DNA of 64,000 nucleotides from Rostratula benghalensis. Taxonomy: Eukaryota; Chordata; Aves; Charadriiformes; Rostratulidae. The number at the start of each line of letters is the position of its first letter. The first letter of the stretch is position 1. The stretch lies in assembly GCA_013399305.1 (NCBI GenBank), contig VXAI01000117.1, positions 2,212,869 through 2,276,868 of the forward strand, in the 5' to 3' direction. The notes under the pieces are model-generated. The model searched no databases and was not told the DNA's origin. It saw only the letters and a program-made list of their open reading frames with translations. Below are positions 23,742-36,170 of the stretch, in pieces. The position numbers were made by a program, and so were the translations under genes.

Positions 23742-26700
23742 CACTCACCCACCTCAAAACCAAAAATCAGCTCTGGAAATGTAGCAGAAGGAAAGTGAAT
23801 TGGGACAAGCCTGGACACCAACAGGAGAGACTTAGTGAGGTGGAGGGAAGGGTGGGGGGTGGAAAGGGATTTATTAGAAAAGTTTGGCTACAACAGCAGC
23901 AGCAAAGGCAAACTAAACAAGAAATACAAGGAGTGGGTGGGGAAGTTAAAAAAAAACAACGTATGACAAGAAGACTGTAGTGAGGACAGAGAGAAGGAGG
24001 AAGAGCTGCAGAGAAAGAATAAGCAGCCCTAAAATTCAGCTGAGAAAGAACTGAAATGATCAAGGTAAAGCCATGTGCCAAAACAGGATACCACGTCACT
24101 GGAGAGGAATGAAGACAGGGACAGCGTGGACATAGACTTGCATGGGAGAAGCTACTGACCAGGGATCACGAGGAAAGAATGAAAGGTAGGAGACCCATGA
24201 CGGATAGCAAAGGCGAGACAGGAGAGGTCACGCAGGAAAGGAAGAGCTGGGGCAAATGTGCCCACTGGTGTACATTTCCAAAGTGGAGACCAGAGCCTAA
24301 TATTGTCAAATTTCACCATTCCTCTGCTGTCAGCAAATGTATAAAACCAACTGGCAAACACGGATTAAGTTGGCCTGCACAGAAAATGACAGCTAATTAC
24401 ACATTCGGTGTAAGTGGCAGAGGTCTGTGGGATGCATTTGGGATGGCCAGCCCTGCTACTGATACTTGCAGAGGTCATCGTGGTGCCATATATACTGGAA
24501 CTGATGGGGACGGGTGGAGGGTTGCCTGGTTTTTCTTTCCTTTCTTGTGGAAAAAAAATAGCATGCAATCAAGTGATTAAAGAGTATCATAAATAGACAC
24601 AGAAATAAAGAGAACAAATAAAGGTTTCTTTCCCAACTTAAAATATGGAAATGCCCCAGAATTGAAGTGCCTTCCCATTAGCATCTTGATAACTCTCAAT
24701 TCAGTTTGTGGATAATATTGCTCAACGGATAGATTTGCCAAGAAAAAAAAAAAAAGAAAAAAGAAAACTCAGATATTTTAAACAAAGCACACTGCTGAAC
24801 AGACCCAGCATTTGTCCTATTTTCTTTTATACAGGCAAAGAGCACTGTTTTTTCAAAAAGCTTTCAGTTGAGCATTAATTGCTCTAGCTTCTGCAAACCC
24901 TATAAAACCAGCCTATGTAGCTTCAGCCCTAACTGGTCATAGCACATCTTCCAGCAGCCCAGCAAAAAATTGTCCTGCATAGCACAAGAACATAAATAAT
25001 TCTACAGGAGCAAACCAAAATACTTTTGGCAGGGAAGTTAACATTTCTCTACCCTGACTCCAGGGAACATGTCAGATAGGAAGAATATCTGACTACATCT
25101 TTTTAAATAATATTTGAGAGAAGACCGAGATGAATCAATCATCTCCTCCGTGGTGCGTAGACCTCTAAGGGATGCCCCGTTAGAGAATTCTGTGACTTTG
25201 CAGCTGGGGGACAAGTAGGTTAAGAAAATCATTGCAAAGAGGCAGTGAACTGCACCATTATCTGCTGAAAAACTATCCTAAACAGGCACATCAAGTGTTT
25301 TACCCGAAGCAGTTAATAAGACCAGAATTCAGGTCTAAAAACCACCAGCCCCCCCTTTCACTGCAGCCCTGTTTCATAGTGGTGTTAGAATTTTATAGTA
25401 GAAAGCTGGTCAATACTAATTAAGTGCAATGGAGCCATCATGAATTAATAACCTGCAGGGAAAGACATTGCTGGTTTTAAGGGCTTCCCTTCTTCTCAAC
25501 TTTCAACTTTTAGTATTTTGGGGGTAGCTGTCTACAACTATTCACTAATCCAGATACATCACAAATTAATAGTTCTTAAAATAACAATAGAACAGTATGT
25601 TAAATTTGCACAGCTTTGTCACCCAAATATCACAGCACGTAATGTGGCAAACTTAGGCATCCTCATTTCTCAATTCCCAGGTAGCCAGGGACAGTTACCT
25701 AGTCACCTGCAGGAGAAATACATTAGGGAGCAGTGAGGTTATTTCTAGGACAGGGACTTAAGGAAATGGCACTGCTGTATCAAGTTCCCTTTTACATCAC
25801 CATCCTGCCTAGGCAATGTTGAATGCAGCTTCTGCCATCCCAAGGCTGCCCTGCAAGTATCTACAGCAGTTCGCTTCCACTCCAACACATCTGAAAGTGC
25901 TCAAAGGTGGTAAAGAGAAAAGGAATTTAAAAAACACTCGCCAGATTCTGACAGGCCCCACTGATTTTTAAGCCCTTAAGAATAATATCTTCTCAACCAG
26001 CAGTTAAATCTCCAAGTGTCACAACAGCTACAGACACAAGTCATAGGCCTACCTCAAGCAACCATACTCTTACATCGGGGAAAGTGAGTTGTGAATGCAT
26101 CTTTCAATTCCCCAGAGAGATTCTCCTGGAAAAGTGACTTGGCCAGGATTCCTCTCTCTGACATGGGGTCAGCAGTGCTAAGACAAAGTCCTACAACAAA
26201 GAGTAGAAGGGAAGCAAAAGCTAGGGAATAGGCATGAGCACAGAGTCAGGTACTACGTGAGCAAGCACTGCTTTTTTAACAGCAAAGAAAGAGGGAAACC
26301 AGAAGGCCGTGGACAGAGAAGAGAGTGATACCCTTCAGACAGCTCATGCAAGTTTGCAAGAGTAACACCAGACTAAGGAACAAGCAGCAAGGACACTTGG
26401 CCTGAAAGGAAAAGGAGATGCAACCCTCAAAGCAAGGAAAGGGGACAGGTAAATAGTGGTAGCTCCAGAGAAGTCAGAGAGGGAAAAAAAGAGAGACTTC
26501 CAATACACACAGAAAAAGCTTTTTTAAAAAAATAAAAATCTTTTAGGGGGTAGGGGAATCCTGCAGCATCCCACTTGCCTGGAGGGGAACAGATCCTAAA
26601 GCAGACGGAAGGGGACAGGAGGGGGAAGGCTGTTCTGGGACTCGGTCTCCCTTGCAGACAGTTCAAACAAAGGAGGACGGTTTCCTATAATGGGATGCAT

Positions 26701-26899
26701 TATACATTTTTAGCTAGCACAAGGTGGCTGTCATGACAGGGCTCCCCATCTCCTGTCTTCCCACCCCCCCTTCCAAATATGCACCCCCTGCATGATCCCA
26801 ACATGGAACGCGGACAAAGATTTGTTTTATCACACCATTACTATAATGAGAAGTAGAAAAAAAGATAGGGAAAGAGAATGAGGCAGAGGAATGAAAAGG

Positions 26900-27060
26900 A
26901 GACAGAGAGGCCTTTAATGAGTCAGCCACTGCTCTGATTTAAATAAGATCTCCATTTAAGGCACTCTGCATTTGCAGGGTTTTTTTTTAATTAAAAAAAA
27001 ATTAAAATGACTGGCTGAGCGAGGAACTTTTGGCTGCACAAGGTTGTCTCACAGCTACAA
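26900..27060. promoter_or_regulatory. Candidate conserved intronic element
   Basis: CCTTTAATGAGTCAGCCACTGC contains an AP-1-like TGAGTCA at 26918-26924. Downstream there is CATTTAAGGCACTCTGCATTTGCAGGG and then a TTTTTTTTAATTAAAAAAAA inverted repeat. The motif cluster suggests a regulatory element; conservation is not tested. Confidence 0.28.
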
Positions 27061-27639
27061 CCCTCCCCTCCAGAGTCTGGGAGGGAAAGGGTTATGGAAG
27101 GGGGAAGGGAAAGGGAAGAAAACCTCTGGAAAAAATGAGGCTGCTTGCTGGTTCATTTTAACAAGAACATAAATTAGTCTCAAAGCCACAAACGCCATCA
27201 CCTCCCTGAGCCCTGGGCAGAGCGTAGCAAGTCAAACACGTGCCAAGATAAACGGCGCTGGCTGGAGCCTCCACAGGGTGCTGGGGGGGGGGACAGGAGA
27301 GGGGGCACGCTGGCAGGCAGGGCAGCAAAGATGCTTCAAACGGTGCCACAAAATGGAGACTGGTGATCCTACAGCTGCACAAAAGGGGACCTTCAGATGT
27401 TCTTGCCTACACCCACATCAAAAGCTGGGAACTCAAGACAGAGAAAAAGGGAAAACGGGGTGCCACAGTTGGAAAACAGCAGCTCTCCCCAGTTCGGTTT
27501 TAATTACCATGAGCAACCCTTTCTCCCCCTCTTCCTCCTCCTTCTCTTCCCGTCTTGGAAGAAGGCCGGCCAGGTGAAAGGCTCCATGACTGGCAGCAGG
27601 GAGGGGAGCAGACAATGGCGGGGTGTTTCATTACAAAGG

Positions 27640-27682
27640 CATACATACATACATACGTACGTACATGCACACACACACATGC
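27640..27682. repeat. Microsatellite (CATA)n/(CGTA)n/(CA)n
   Basis: ATAC units change to GTAC and then to an ACACACACAC run. Compound simple repeat, probably length-variable. Confidence 0.95.
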
Positions 27683-29911
27683 TTGCTCGCACCCCCGGCT
27701 GCCACATGGACTAGCGGGACTCCTTAAGGAGACAGCAGCTCCCTTCCCACTCTGCAGGATGCTCAACACCTTCCCCCTCTCCCAGCCCTGATGGGAAACA
27801 GATTTGGAGGAAAACGCCAGCAAGGCACTGGGCTGTCCAAGAAAGGGAGGGCTTTGTGCTCCATGCAAGCCAGCAACCTCACCATGCACCACACAGAGAA
27901 AAAGTCTTTTAGCATATAATTCTCATTCACCAAAGATTCCCTCTTTTATCTGCAATTAGTGCACAATGTACTGGGCCTTGTTTAACACTCATTTTCACTG
28001 ATTTAGGATTAAGGGGGATAAGACCAGGGTACTTTCTGTTAATGAATCTGAGCTCTTGGTCTCATTAGCAATTTCAGTTTCCTCTTTTTCAAACATGTTC
28101 CTACCTTCCAGCATCTCCCATTTCTTCCCATCACTGTTTCTAGTCTTCCCAACCCACACACTCCCATTTATTTTGCTTTTCCAGCCCCTCATACCTATAC
28201 AGAAGCTGATCTGCCAGATTTTCAATGAAGATGGGTGAGCTTGCTCCCTAAAACACAACAGAACCCAGACCAGGCAGGGAACATTGTCTGGAGTCTGAAC
28301 AAAACAGAGCAAGAGACTGTAGCAACGCTGAAATCATCCAGTGGCAACTACCAGCTTAAGATACCAACAACCTTTATTTTTAATACATGAGACAGAGCCC
28401 CAAAGAAATACATTCACAGGTTGCGAGCGAGGCCACTCCACTGCTTGAAACAGCACTGTAGAATAACGTGGCTTTGGATTTTGTCCTGGATCCTTCAGCC
28501 CCGGTGCTCACCCAAACCCGCAGTGAAGTACTGCTAAGGAGCAGCGTAGCAAGCCGAACGCTCCCCCTGCAAGAAGGAAAACTATGCTACAGCTCAACTC
28601 ACCTTCGTTGTCTTCCTCATATCTGCAGAAAAAAAGGGCTATCCATCGTTTATTCACGGACCCCAACTGAGACACAGTCCAAGCTCTCCTCCCCTACTGG
28701 TTATTTTAATATGCATCTTCTTCAGCATCAGCACGTAAATATGCAGCGCAAATCCTGGAAACCTATCCTAGATGGTACATACTCTTGAGACAGTCATAAT
28801 TCAAGGTCAACTGATACTAATAATGCATGGTCTTGATGCCTCCTCCTTTCCCATGTCACTAAATTATCAATTTACGTGGAAGACGGATTTCTCTGAAGTC
28901 TATTAGGATATCCCAAACCTTTCAACGAGTTTATACCTTTGCCCTGTTTCAGGCAGCGCTTCAGCAGAATCCTATCCTTCCCCAGTTCCACACATCTCCA
29001 AGTCAACCAGCTCATGCTTCAGAGTGCTCGGTCCTAGGCAGGCACAAACTACAAGCTCTCGTGTGCTGGTGACCCAGGCACCTTTCTGCACTGAACAGAC
29101 ACAGTTTATGGGCGGAACAGTTACGGCTGAGAGCACACCGCAATACAAGGCTGGGCAGAACAAGCCTCCGAAACGTGCACACGCCAATCTGCAGTTTCAG
29201 GGCATACACCTCCATCGAACCGAGCACGCTCTGAGCATGCAGCAATACACAAATGGACCCTGACTGCAGAGACACAGCTTTTCAGCATCGTTCCTTAAAC
29301 TAAATATAGGTACAGAAAGCCTCAGGAGATTTCTGCGGCGCTCTTCCGTCTCAAAACAGAAAGCTTGGTCCAAATAAAAAGGAACTGGTAATGGAAGGGA
29401 CTAAATGGCAGAAGCAGGAGGGACTTGGAAACCTAGGAAGATACCTGAAGAGTGGACAGAGAGCTATTTTTCAGCCACTGACAATCAATGCAAGATGAGA
29501 CACAAGAAGGGTCAAAGCGGGTGTCACTTCTTGCAGCAGATTCATCCCTAGCCAGGCACCGGTGAAAGCGCTGCCACTTGCAGTGGGACATACTGGATCT
29601 CAGCAGCAGCTAACGAAGTGGGATTCAGCCAGGGCTAAGGAAAGCCAAGAGGACAGTATGTATCTAGTCTAAAAATCTGCAAAGCTCCACAGAAAAATAG
29701 CACTTGTGAAACCCAGATCTGAAGAAAAGTTCATTCTGAGAGTCATTCCCTCTACCCCTTTGGGAATATCCCCCAAAGGTTTCCAGCTCCGCAAGGCACT
29801 GCAGGGACATTATATAATGCCTAACTCACTCCAAAGGATTCCAGCTCCCGATGCCACCCTCCTCCTCGATTTGCCCCCCTCCCTTTGGTGACGACTTGCA
29901 GATGCCATGCC

Positions 29912-29937
29912 AAAAAAAAAAAAAAAAAAAAAAAAAA
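29912..29937. repeat. Poly-A tract (26 A) at the edge of the CpG island
   Basis: Uninterrupted A run about 50 bases from where CpG density rises. In the RBFOX2 transcript it is a poly-U run. It may act as a nucleosome-disfavouring boundary, which is inference. Confidence 0.97.
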
Positions 29938-30473
29938 TCCAAAAACCTAGAGCAGCCTTTGAAGGCAAGCACGGTCCCATAAAATCCCCTTGAGAGGCCG
30001 GGGAAATGCGATGGCCCCGGCAGCTGGGTGCGCTTCTCAGGAAACGTCAGCCGCTTTCCCTCGGGAAGACACGGGCAGCCCCACGCCTCCCGCTACCTTC
30101 AAGGGCTTCCCAGCCCTGCCGGTGACCGGCGGCCGGATGGAGAAACGGCTGGGAGGACGTTTACCTTCGTGCTCGGCCGGTATCGGTCGTTCAAAGGCAC
30201 GCACATCTTCTCCCTAGAGGGCACTGCGAGGCTGCTCCGGGCAGGGGGAATTCGGGAACCCCTTCCTCAAAGTGCCCAAAACCCGGGTACCCGTCGCGGC
30301 GGGGCTCCCTCCCGCCCCAGCGCCAGGCGGGGGCGGCGCGGAGCCGCGGTCGCCCCGGGGGGAGGCGACGGGGCAGCCCCGCTGCCGGCCGCTCCGCGCC
30401 GGGCTCCGGGGATCCCCCAGTTCCCCGCCCAGACAAAGCCGGGCGGGCAGCCGCCGCGGCGCGCCCCCGCCAG

Positions 30474-30479
30474 CCTTAC
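30474..30479 (-). other. RBFOX2: 5' splice site (GTAAGG) of the RBFOX2 alternative first exon
   Basis: The minus strand reads ACTCAG then GTAAGG. The downstream intronic sequence is very GC-rich (GCTGGCGGGGGCGCGCC), as usual for the first intron of a CpG-island promoter. Confidence 0.9.
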
Positions 30480-30506
30480 CTGAGTTACCATTTTCTTTTT
30501 CTCCAT
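30480..30506 (-). CDS. RBFOX2: RBFOX2 first coding exon of the MEKKKMVTQ isoform (partial gene)
   Basis: Read on the minus strand, this 27-base exon encodes MEKKKMVTQ, which I recognise from memory as the N terminus of one RBFOX2 isoform class. The family are nuclear and cytoplasmic RNA-binding proteins that bind (U)GCAUG and control alternative splicing in brain, muscle and epithelium. The exon ends in CAG and is followed directly by GTAAGG at 30479-30474, a good splice donor. The reading frame joins in phase 0 to the exon at 4275-4499, and the joined product matches RBFOX2 throughout. The start codon is at 30506-30504. Only three bases of 5' UTR are visible before a 332-base N gap. A second in-frame ATG at codon 6 has a better initiation context (A at -3, G at +4). 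The exon lies in a CpG island, as expected for an internal alternative promoter. Identification is firm; the exact transcription start cannot be seen. Confidence 0.93.
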
Positions 30507-30509
30507 AAA

Positions 30510-30841
30510 NNNNNNNNNNNNNNNNNNNNNNNNNNNNNNNNNNNNNNNNNNNNNNNNNNNNNNNNNNNNNNNNNNNNNNNNNNNNNNNNNNNNNNNNNNN
30601 NNNNNNNNNNNNNNNNNNNNNNNNNNNNNNNNNNNNNNNNNNNNNNNNNNNNNNNNNNNNNNNNNNNNNNNNNNNNNNNNNNNNNNNNNNNNNNNNNNNN
30701 NNNNNNNNNNNNNNNNNNNNNNNNNNNNNNNNNNNNNNNNNNNNNNNNNNNNNNNNNNNNNNNNNNNNNNNNNNNNNNNNNNNNNNNNNNNNNNNNNNNN
30801 NNNNNNNNNNNNNNNNNNNNNNNNNNNNNNNNNNNNNNNNN
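30510..30841. other. Assembly gap (332 N) in the promoter and 5' UTR
   Basis: A block of N begins three bases upstream of the RBFOX2 start codon and ends in GC-rich sequence. Very GC-rich promoter DNA is commonly lost in sequencing, so the gap probably hides the 5' UTR and perhaps the transcription start. The length may be an estimate. Confidence 0.98.
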
Positions 30842-33800
30842 ACCGCCCCCGCCGCGCCCCGCCTCGCTCAGCCACCCCCTACAGACCCGGCCAAGACTCT
30901 CCCTCGCCTGCCCGCCGGGACATTCCCCCCACACACACACACATACACGGGAAGCGAGGGGCGAGTGGGAGACCCCCCCCTCCAACCGCGGAGCTGGAAA
31001 CAAAAGCGAAGGTCGCCGCTCCGGGCCGGGCGGGACCCCACGGCCGCCTTCTCGCTCCTCCGCACCCCACCCCCCCCCAGGTCTGGCTGCCGGGCTGCCG
31101 CCTGGAACTCGAGGGGCAAGGGAGAGCATCTCCCACCCAGCCCGAAGGTGCTGTCACGTTTTGCACGGGCCTCCCCCCTCCTGCCACAAAGGGGGGAACG
31201 CGTGGGTTACACGGTGCGTTGGATGAACCGGAAGCAGTAGCCATGCCAGGATCTGCATTTCTTTCATCATAAAAACTGGAGAGCGCTGGACTCCTTCCCA
31301 GCTTGCTTTTTCTTTTTTTCCTTCTCCCATTTATCTTCTGTAAGCATCTGGCCCTTAACACCTGAGCACGCCACGGTTGGCAGCATTTGTTCTCCCGGTG
31401 ACCCCGTAAAATAGACCGATACACAGCTACCCCATTTGGCAGACAGGATCTGAGACACTGTGAGTGATTTTTATATTATTTTTTTTTTCCCCAACCTTGC
31501 ACCCACGGAAAGCCAGGGACGGGGCTGAGCAGAGAACTGCCCAAACCCTCGCTTAGGCAAGAGGACTGTGGCAACGCTCTGGTGTTCACAATGCAGAGAT
31601 AAAAGCAGCTCAGGCAAGTTGCCCCTCTCATCTATCTCTTCTTGACACCTGGTACTCAAGAGACTCCCCAGGCTTTAGCAACAGCAAAGCCAAATTACAG
31701 TGCAGTAACAGCTCACATCCCCATGTGTTCTCCTTTGCATGAATATGCCCAGTTATAATTTACACCAAAAAAAAAAAAAAAGCCTAATGGGTTTGTTTCA
31801 TGGCATTCTGCTACTGCACAGCTCTCCAGGCGGCCCCTGCTGACCCACGGTGCTTTTCAGTTTCCCAGTTTCACTCAGTGCAAGCTGACCTCTGGCTCCT
31901 TCCCGCCCTTCCCTTTTCTCTCCTCATTTGGTAGAAGACCAGCAGAAGCGCACATCCTGGCTCAATTCCCTCCTCCAGCGCGGAAAGCCTGAGACCAAGA
32001 CAGCGGGCAAGCCCTCACGTCCCACCAGAGCATGGAGGCAGAGAGCCACCAGCCAGCCACCCCACACAACCAGTCAGTCAGCCTGTGGTGTGAGGTGCTC
32101 TGGGAAGTAGCCAGCTTCCACCGCTGGAGCCCACAGGGCTCTGAGTCAGAGGCCACGTTTTTCCAAGTTATCTCATCCTCTCTGCTAACTCTCATCTTAC
32201 GATACTACAGGTTTATAGACAACATTGCAAAACCAGGGAGAGGATTGGATTTCCCGCCACCACCACCACCATTTCAAACCTGAGATTCTGGAGCACAATT
32301 CTGGGTCAAGTGTAAATTCCATTTCAAAGTGGCAAAGCCCACAGTGACCTTCTTATTCCTTTGCCATGACAAAGCACCTGGTTTCAGCAATGTGCATCTC
32401 ATTCAGCAGACTTCTGCAAATTGCTCAGGATAATCTCCTTATTCTCTCCACTTAAATTAAATGTTGCGTTCACTCAGGTCTCCTCTTGTGCCACAGGGTG
32501 GCAACTTCTTGTGTGAGATTTAGGGCTGTAGCACAGAACCTCAGGACAGAGGAAGAGACATGCTACCATCATCCCACCACCTTTAACCAGGATGGCATAA
32601 TTTCTAATCCATTTTGGCCTTCACCTCAGAAACCTCTAGAAATATTTACCATCAAAAAGAACCCTCTAAGGAAAAAGAGGTGCCCAACCACGCACTGAAC
32701 CCTCACTTGCACTGCCTCCCACCACACAATAGGTACAACCGCTTTGCTCCTGTGCCAGCAGAGTGGGAATTCCCTTCAGTATGATCTACTGCTGGTCTCC
32801 CTCTTTCATCTCCATTGTAGGCCAGAAAGCCTCTCCTCCCCATCCTTGGAACACATCCACCTTTGCTCCTGTGTAGTAAAAGAAAAGCCCCCAATTTGCA
32901 ATGGATGTGCTCAGGCAACAAGAAATGCAGATCTGCAGGAACTCTGCTGTAAAAACATCTGAAATTAACATCTGATACAGAGTTTCAAAAGCTTCAAGAA
33001 TACCATGGAAAACATGATTAGCCTTAGTAACATTTTAGGTCTTTGTTGTCTGCAACACTGGATGCATGAACAAGACTGATAAAATTAATTGGTGAATCTG
33101 TGAGACTCACCTTTCCTCACCAAGGGCTGAGGGTTCAGATGTTGTCTCATGGCCAAGTGGAACATGTTTGGTGGACCTCCACTCAGCTTCTCCTGTGTGC
33201 AAGTCATGGAACCACTGCCCAATTGACCATCACTGTCTGGCACCCTCTACTGAGGACAACCAAAGACTCAAACTACAGAACATGCTGCAAAAACCACAGA
33301 CACACGAGTGGAGCCAAAGGCTGGAAGCCTGAAGAACATACATCTCAGATCATCCCTTCTTACTGCATTTATTCAAAAAGCAACGTATTCAGAACAGCTC
33401 TAGATGCCAATACTTAGGCGTTCTCATGATTTCTTCTGCATCACAGGCACATATATGTTCAAACTTCATTACCATGGAGGATTCTGAAATACCTATGGGC
33501 AAATGTAACGGGTTTGCCTCTGCAGTGCCAGGGCACAGCTTACCATCCTTACCATGCCAGGCAAAGCTCATTGCTCCCACCTGAGCACATCTGTGCCATT
33601 TTTATATTCTCTTCTGTATCCACCCATGTACACCCACCATGTACATGACGATTTTTGGTTAGCTCATATCATTCAAGTCCTAATGGAAAATAAACTGGAC
33701 AATGATGTTTAAGCAGCAAGCGGCAGGTCAAGGCCACTGAAATCACACCAGTGAAAGCAGAGAGGAAGAGCTAACCTCTAGTTTTGAGTAAGTGGTCTAC

Positions 33801-35099
33801 ACTTACACTTTCAAATGTTTGGGTTAGTTTAACACTCAAAGGACTGGAAATGGAGAGGAGGAAGCCACAAGTACTCCACTTTCAGCAAGTTTTAGGATTT
33901 GTTTTCCTTTTTCTTTTGCTATGCCTATAATTCCCCTTTGCTACTAGGGTGGAAAGAAAGCACAGCCTCCGATTTTAACATCCCATTACCTGCATTTCTG
34001 TGCTGGCTCAAGTTTAGATGGAGCAAACCTGCCAGCTGGATCAAGGCCAGAGGAAAGGGAAAAAAAAAGTTTCAAGTGCAAAGAACCAATTTATCAGGAA
34101 CAAATCTTAACAACCAGAAGACACACTTCTGCTGGTGGATTCTATTCATGTGCGTAATAAAAACCCCAGTACAAGGTAACCTAACAAAATGCTCTTTAGT
34201 GGCTATCTGAAGTATCTCACAGTAGATAATCTTCAACCGCCAGCCTACATTTCACGTTTTCTGGATAAATTTGGTGCCTGTGACAAGGAATGCTGACACT
34301 GAATAGCCAAGGACTATGCAGTGAACATCATCTTTCACTTGGCTCCAAAAGTATTTGAGCCTGACCCACGGCCTCTGGCTTCTCCAAGACTCCACATGCC
34401 GGGCCAGCAAATATCACGTGTCCTCCAAATATAGCGCCCTCCCCCAGCAGAGGCTGCAACACAGGCTTTGCTCTGCCCTGAGCACTGCTCTCTTTTGGAC
34501 CTCCAAAGGTGAAAAGCTGATGAACGAGACTTTGTTGGAGGTTTCGTGGGTGGTTCCAGAGGATTGAGGAGGAAAATAGGTGAGGAGCTGCTCTGGATGG
34601 CTGGACATCCCTCTGGGACAGACTGCAGTCACACGTACAAGTCACATGTGCCCAGACAATGCAGAAAGTCACACAACAACATACCAGAGCTCAGCATTGC
34701 TGTCAATTTAACCTCCCTACAAAACAAAAAAATATTAAGGAAAGAGCCAAAAATGCAAACTAAACCACCCAAGTCTTAAACAACACAGTCCTTGCAGTTA
34801 AATTCTCAAACGGTACTGCTTATGAGCGGGAGCCTCAAAGCCTCCTCAGAGCCTCCAGGCTGCCAAGGCCTGGGACACACCAAGCCAAGGAGACCAGCAC
34901 AGAAGTGGTGTCCTTCTACAAAACCAGCACGCAAGATCCAGTTTTTCCCAAAAAACATATAAGGCAAACACCAAGACTCTATGAAGTCACCACTGTCTTT
35001 TTCCTTACCTGGACAACTGGGTATTGGTAATCCATACAATACACACCATACATAGCCAAAGATCCTCCGGCTAAAGGCCAAATGGACACAGGACTGGAA

Positions 35100-36170
35100 G
35101 CTTCAAACCCGCGTCTCCGTCTTTCAGCCTTGTGGGAAGGACTCTGGCAGCCCTGCGCAGTGCTTGGCTCGGGCCTCTGGGGCCACTCAGGTTGACACTA
35201 GCTCAGCTGAAAATAAAAAAGGAGCTGCCTGGCTCGGCTCAGCTCAGCCCCTCTCTTCTGGGATCCAGCAAAGCAGCGTTCAACCATAGGCGGCAGAGGC
35301 TCCTAAAATTAGAAATGGCCCCGCAAACCTCAACTGAGGAGCGTCCTGCGACTCCCGGGCAGCAAACAGAGCCACTGCCAGGAAGAGGGGGACGCAGGAT
35401 CTTCGCAGCCACTGCCACCGGGGATGGGAGGAAGCAAACAGTATTTAGGATCTGAAAAGAGCATATGTTCTGGGCTCTAGGTGCGTCAGAGGGAACACTC
35501 CCAATCCAGGACAGGGAAAAACATATGGGACTGTTCCTCCCCCACTCCCATACCCTTCTTGCTGTCCTCAGCAGGGACAGGTGCTGGGATTAGCACAGTA
35601 AAACCCTTTGGTGTTGGGGAGGGAGAGGGAGAAGCCACATTGATATCTTGGGCTGAAGGGATCTCTTTCACAAGGGAGTATGTGCCCGTATCGTTTAACG
35701 CCTCTCCCTCCCTCTGCACTCAGGGCAGGCAGGGACAGCTGCCGGAACCAGGCCTGGCCAGGGGAGCCAGGTCTCGGGACAGCCCCCACCAACCCTGGCC
35801 TTGGGCCGCTGGGTTGCCCCCCTCAGCTGTTCCCGTCAAACTGCGGGTGGAGGTTGGGGGATGGGGGGGATTAACTCTGCCACAGGGGACAGAGAGCAGT
35901 GGGGAGAAGGGGGCAAGGCTGGGTAGGGCCAGTTGTCATGCCCATTTTAGGAAGCCCATCCTCCCAGTTCCCAGGGAGGAATCCGCTCCCTGACCGACAG
36001 GGACAGATGACACAGACAGATGGGGAGCTGCTCGGACGGAGGCTGGGAGGCTCACCCCGACGGCCCTGCACGCCGCCTGCGCTACCAGACACCCAAGAGC
36101 CGGCTGCTGATTCTTAGAAGACACACCATGACCCTGGGGGGGAACCTCGGCCTCACGTAGCAAAGCCCAT
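35100..36170. other. GC-richer block upstream of the alternative promoter
   Basis: About 1 kb with raised GC and more CpG than its surroundings, though well below the island at 30 kb. Long open frames across it (170 codons at 35481-35993) arise because stop codons are rare in GC-rich DNA. They show no family signature. Possible minor promoter or enhancer. Confidence 0.35.

Larger units (their letters stand above)
4527..30473 (-). other. RBFOX2: RBFOX2 intron between the alternative first exon and the common exon
   Basis: About 26 kb without a recognisable exon. The many short open frames have no family signature and no matching splice sites, and are chance. Contents: a GC-richer block at 5400-6500 with an E-box palindrome; T-rich, possibly old repeat DNA at 6650-7850; poly-A or poly-T runs at 6231-6248, 10122-10136, 13973-13995 and 29912-29937; an AT-rich candidate element at 16530-16730; a 46-bp tandem duplication at 18957-19048; a candidate element at 26900-27060; and a microsatellite at 27640-27682. 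The rest is unremarkable mixed-composition intron. Confidence 0.85.
29985..31240. promoter_or_regulatory. CpG island over the RBFOX2 alternative promoter
   Basis: Between about 29985 and 31240 the sequence changes abruptly from AT-rich intron to GC-rich DNA with frequent CpG on both sides of the N gap, for example at 30110-30200, 30285-30475, 30842-30960 and 31000-31060. The first coding exon at 30480-30506 lies inside it. No TATA box is visible. The transcription start is probably in or just beyond the gap (30510-30841) or in 30842-31100. The edges are estimated by eye. The island may also fire in the opposite direction, but no exon is seen there. Confidence 0.85.

Noticed and set aside
30926..30950. 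Short CA repeat in the promoter region
   Set aside because: Only a few units interrupted by a T; too small to list as a microsatellite of interest.
30267..31129. Long minus-strand open frames of 202 and 214 codons across the N gap
   Set aside because: Most of their length is N. The visible parts are GC-rich low-complexity DNA, and only the short MEKKKMVTQ segment is real coding.
35481..35993. 170-codon plus-strand open frame
   Set aside because: It lies in a GC-rich block where stops are rare. It has no family motif, and other frames there are also open.
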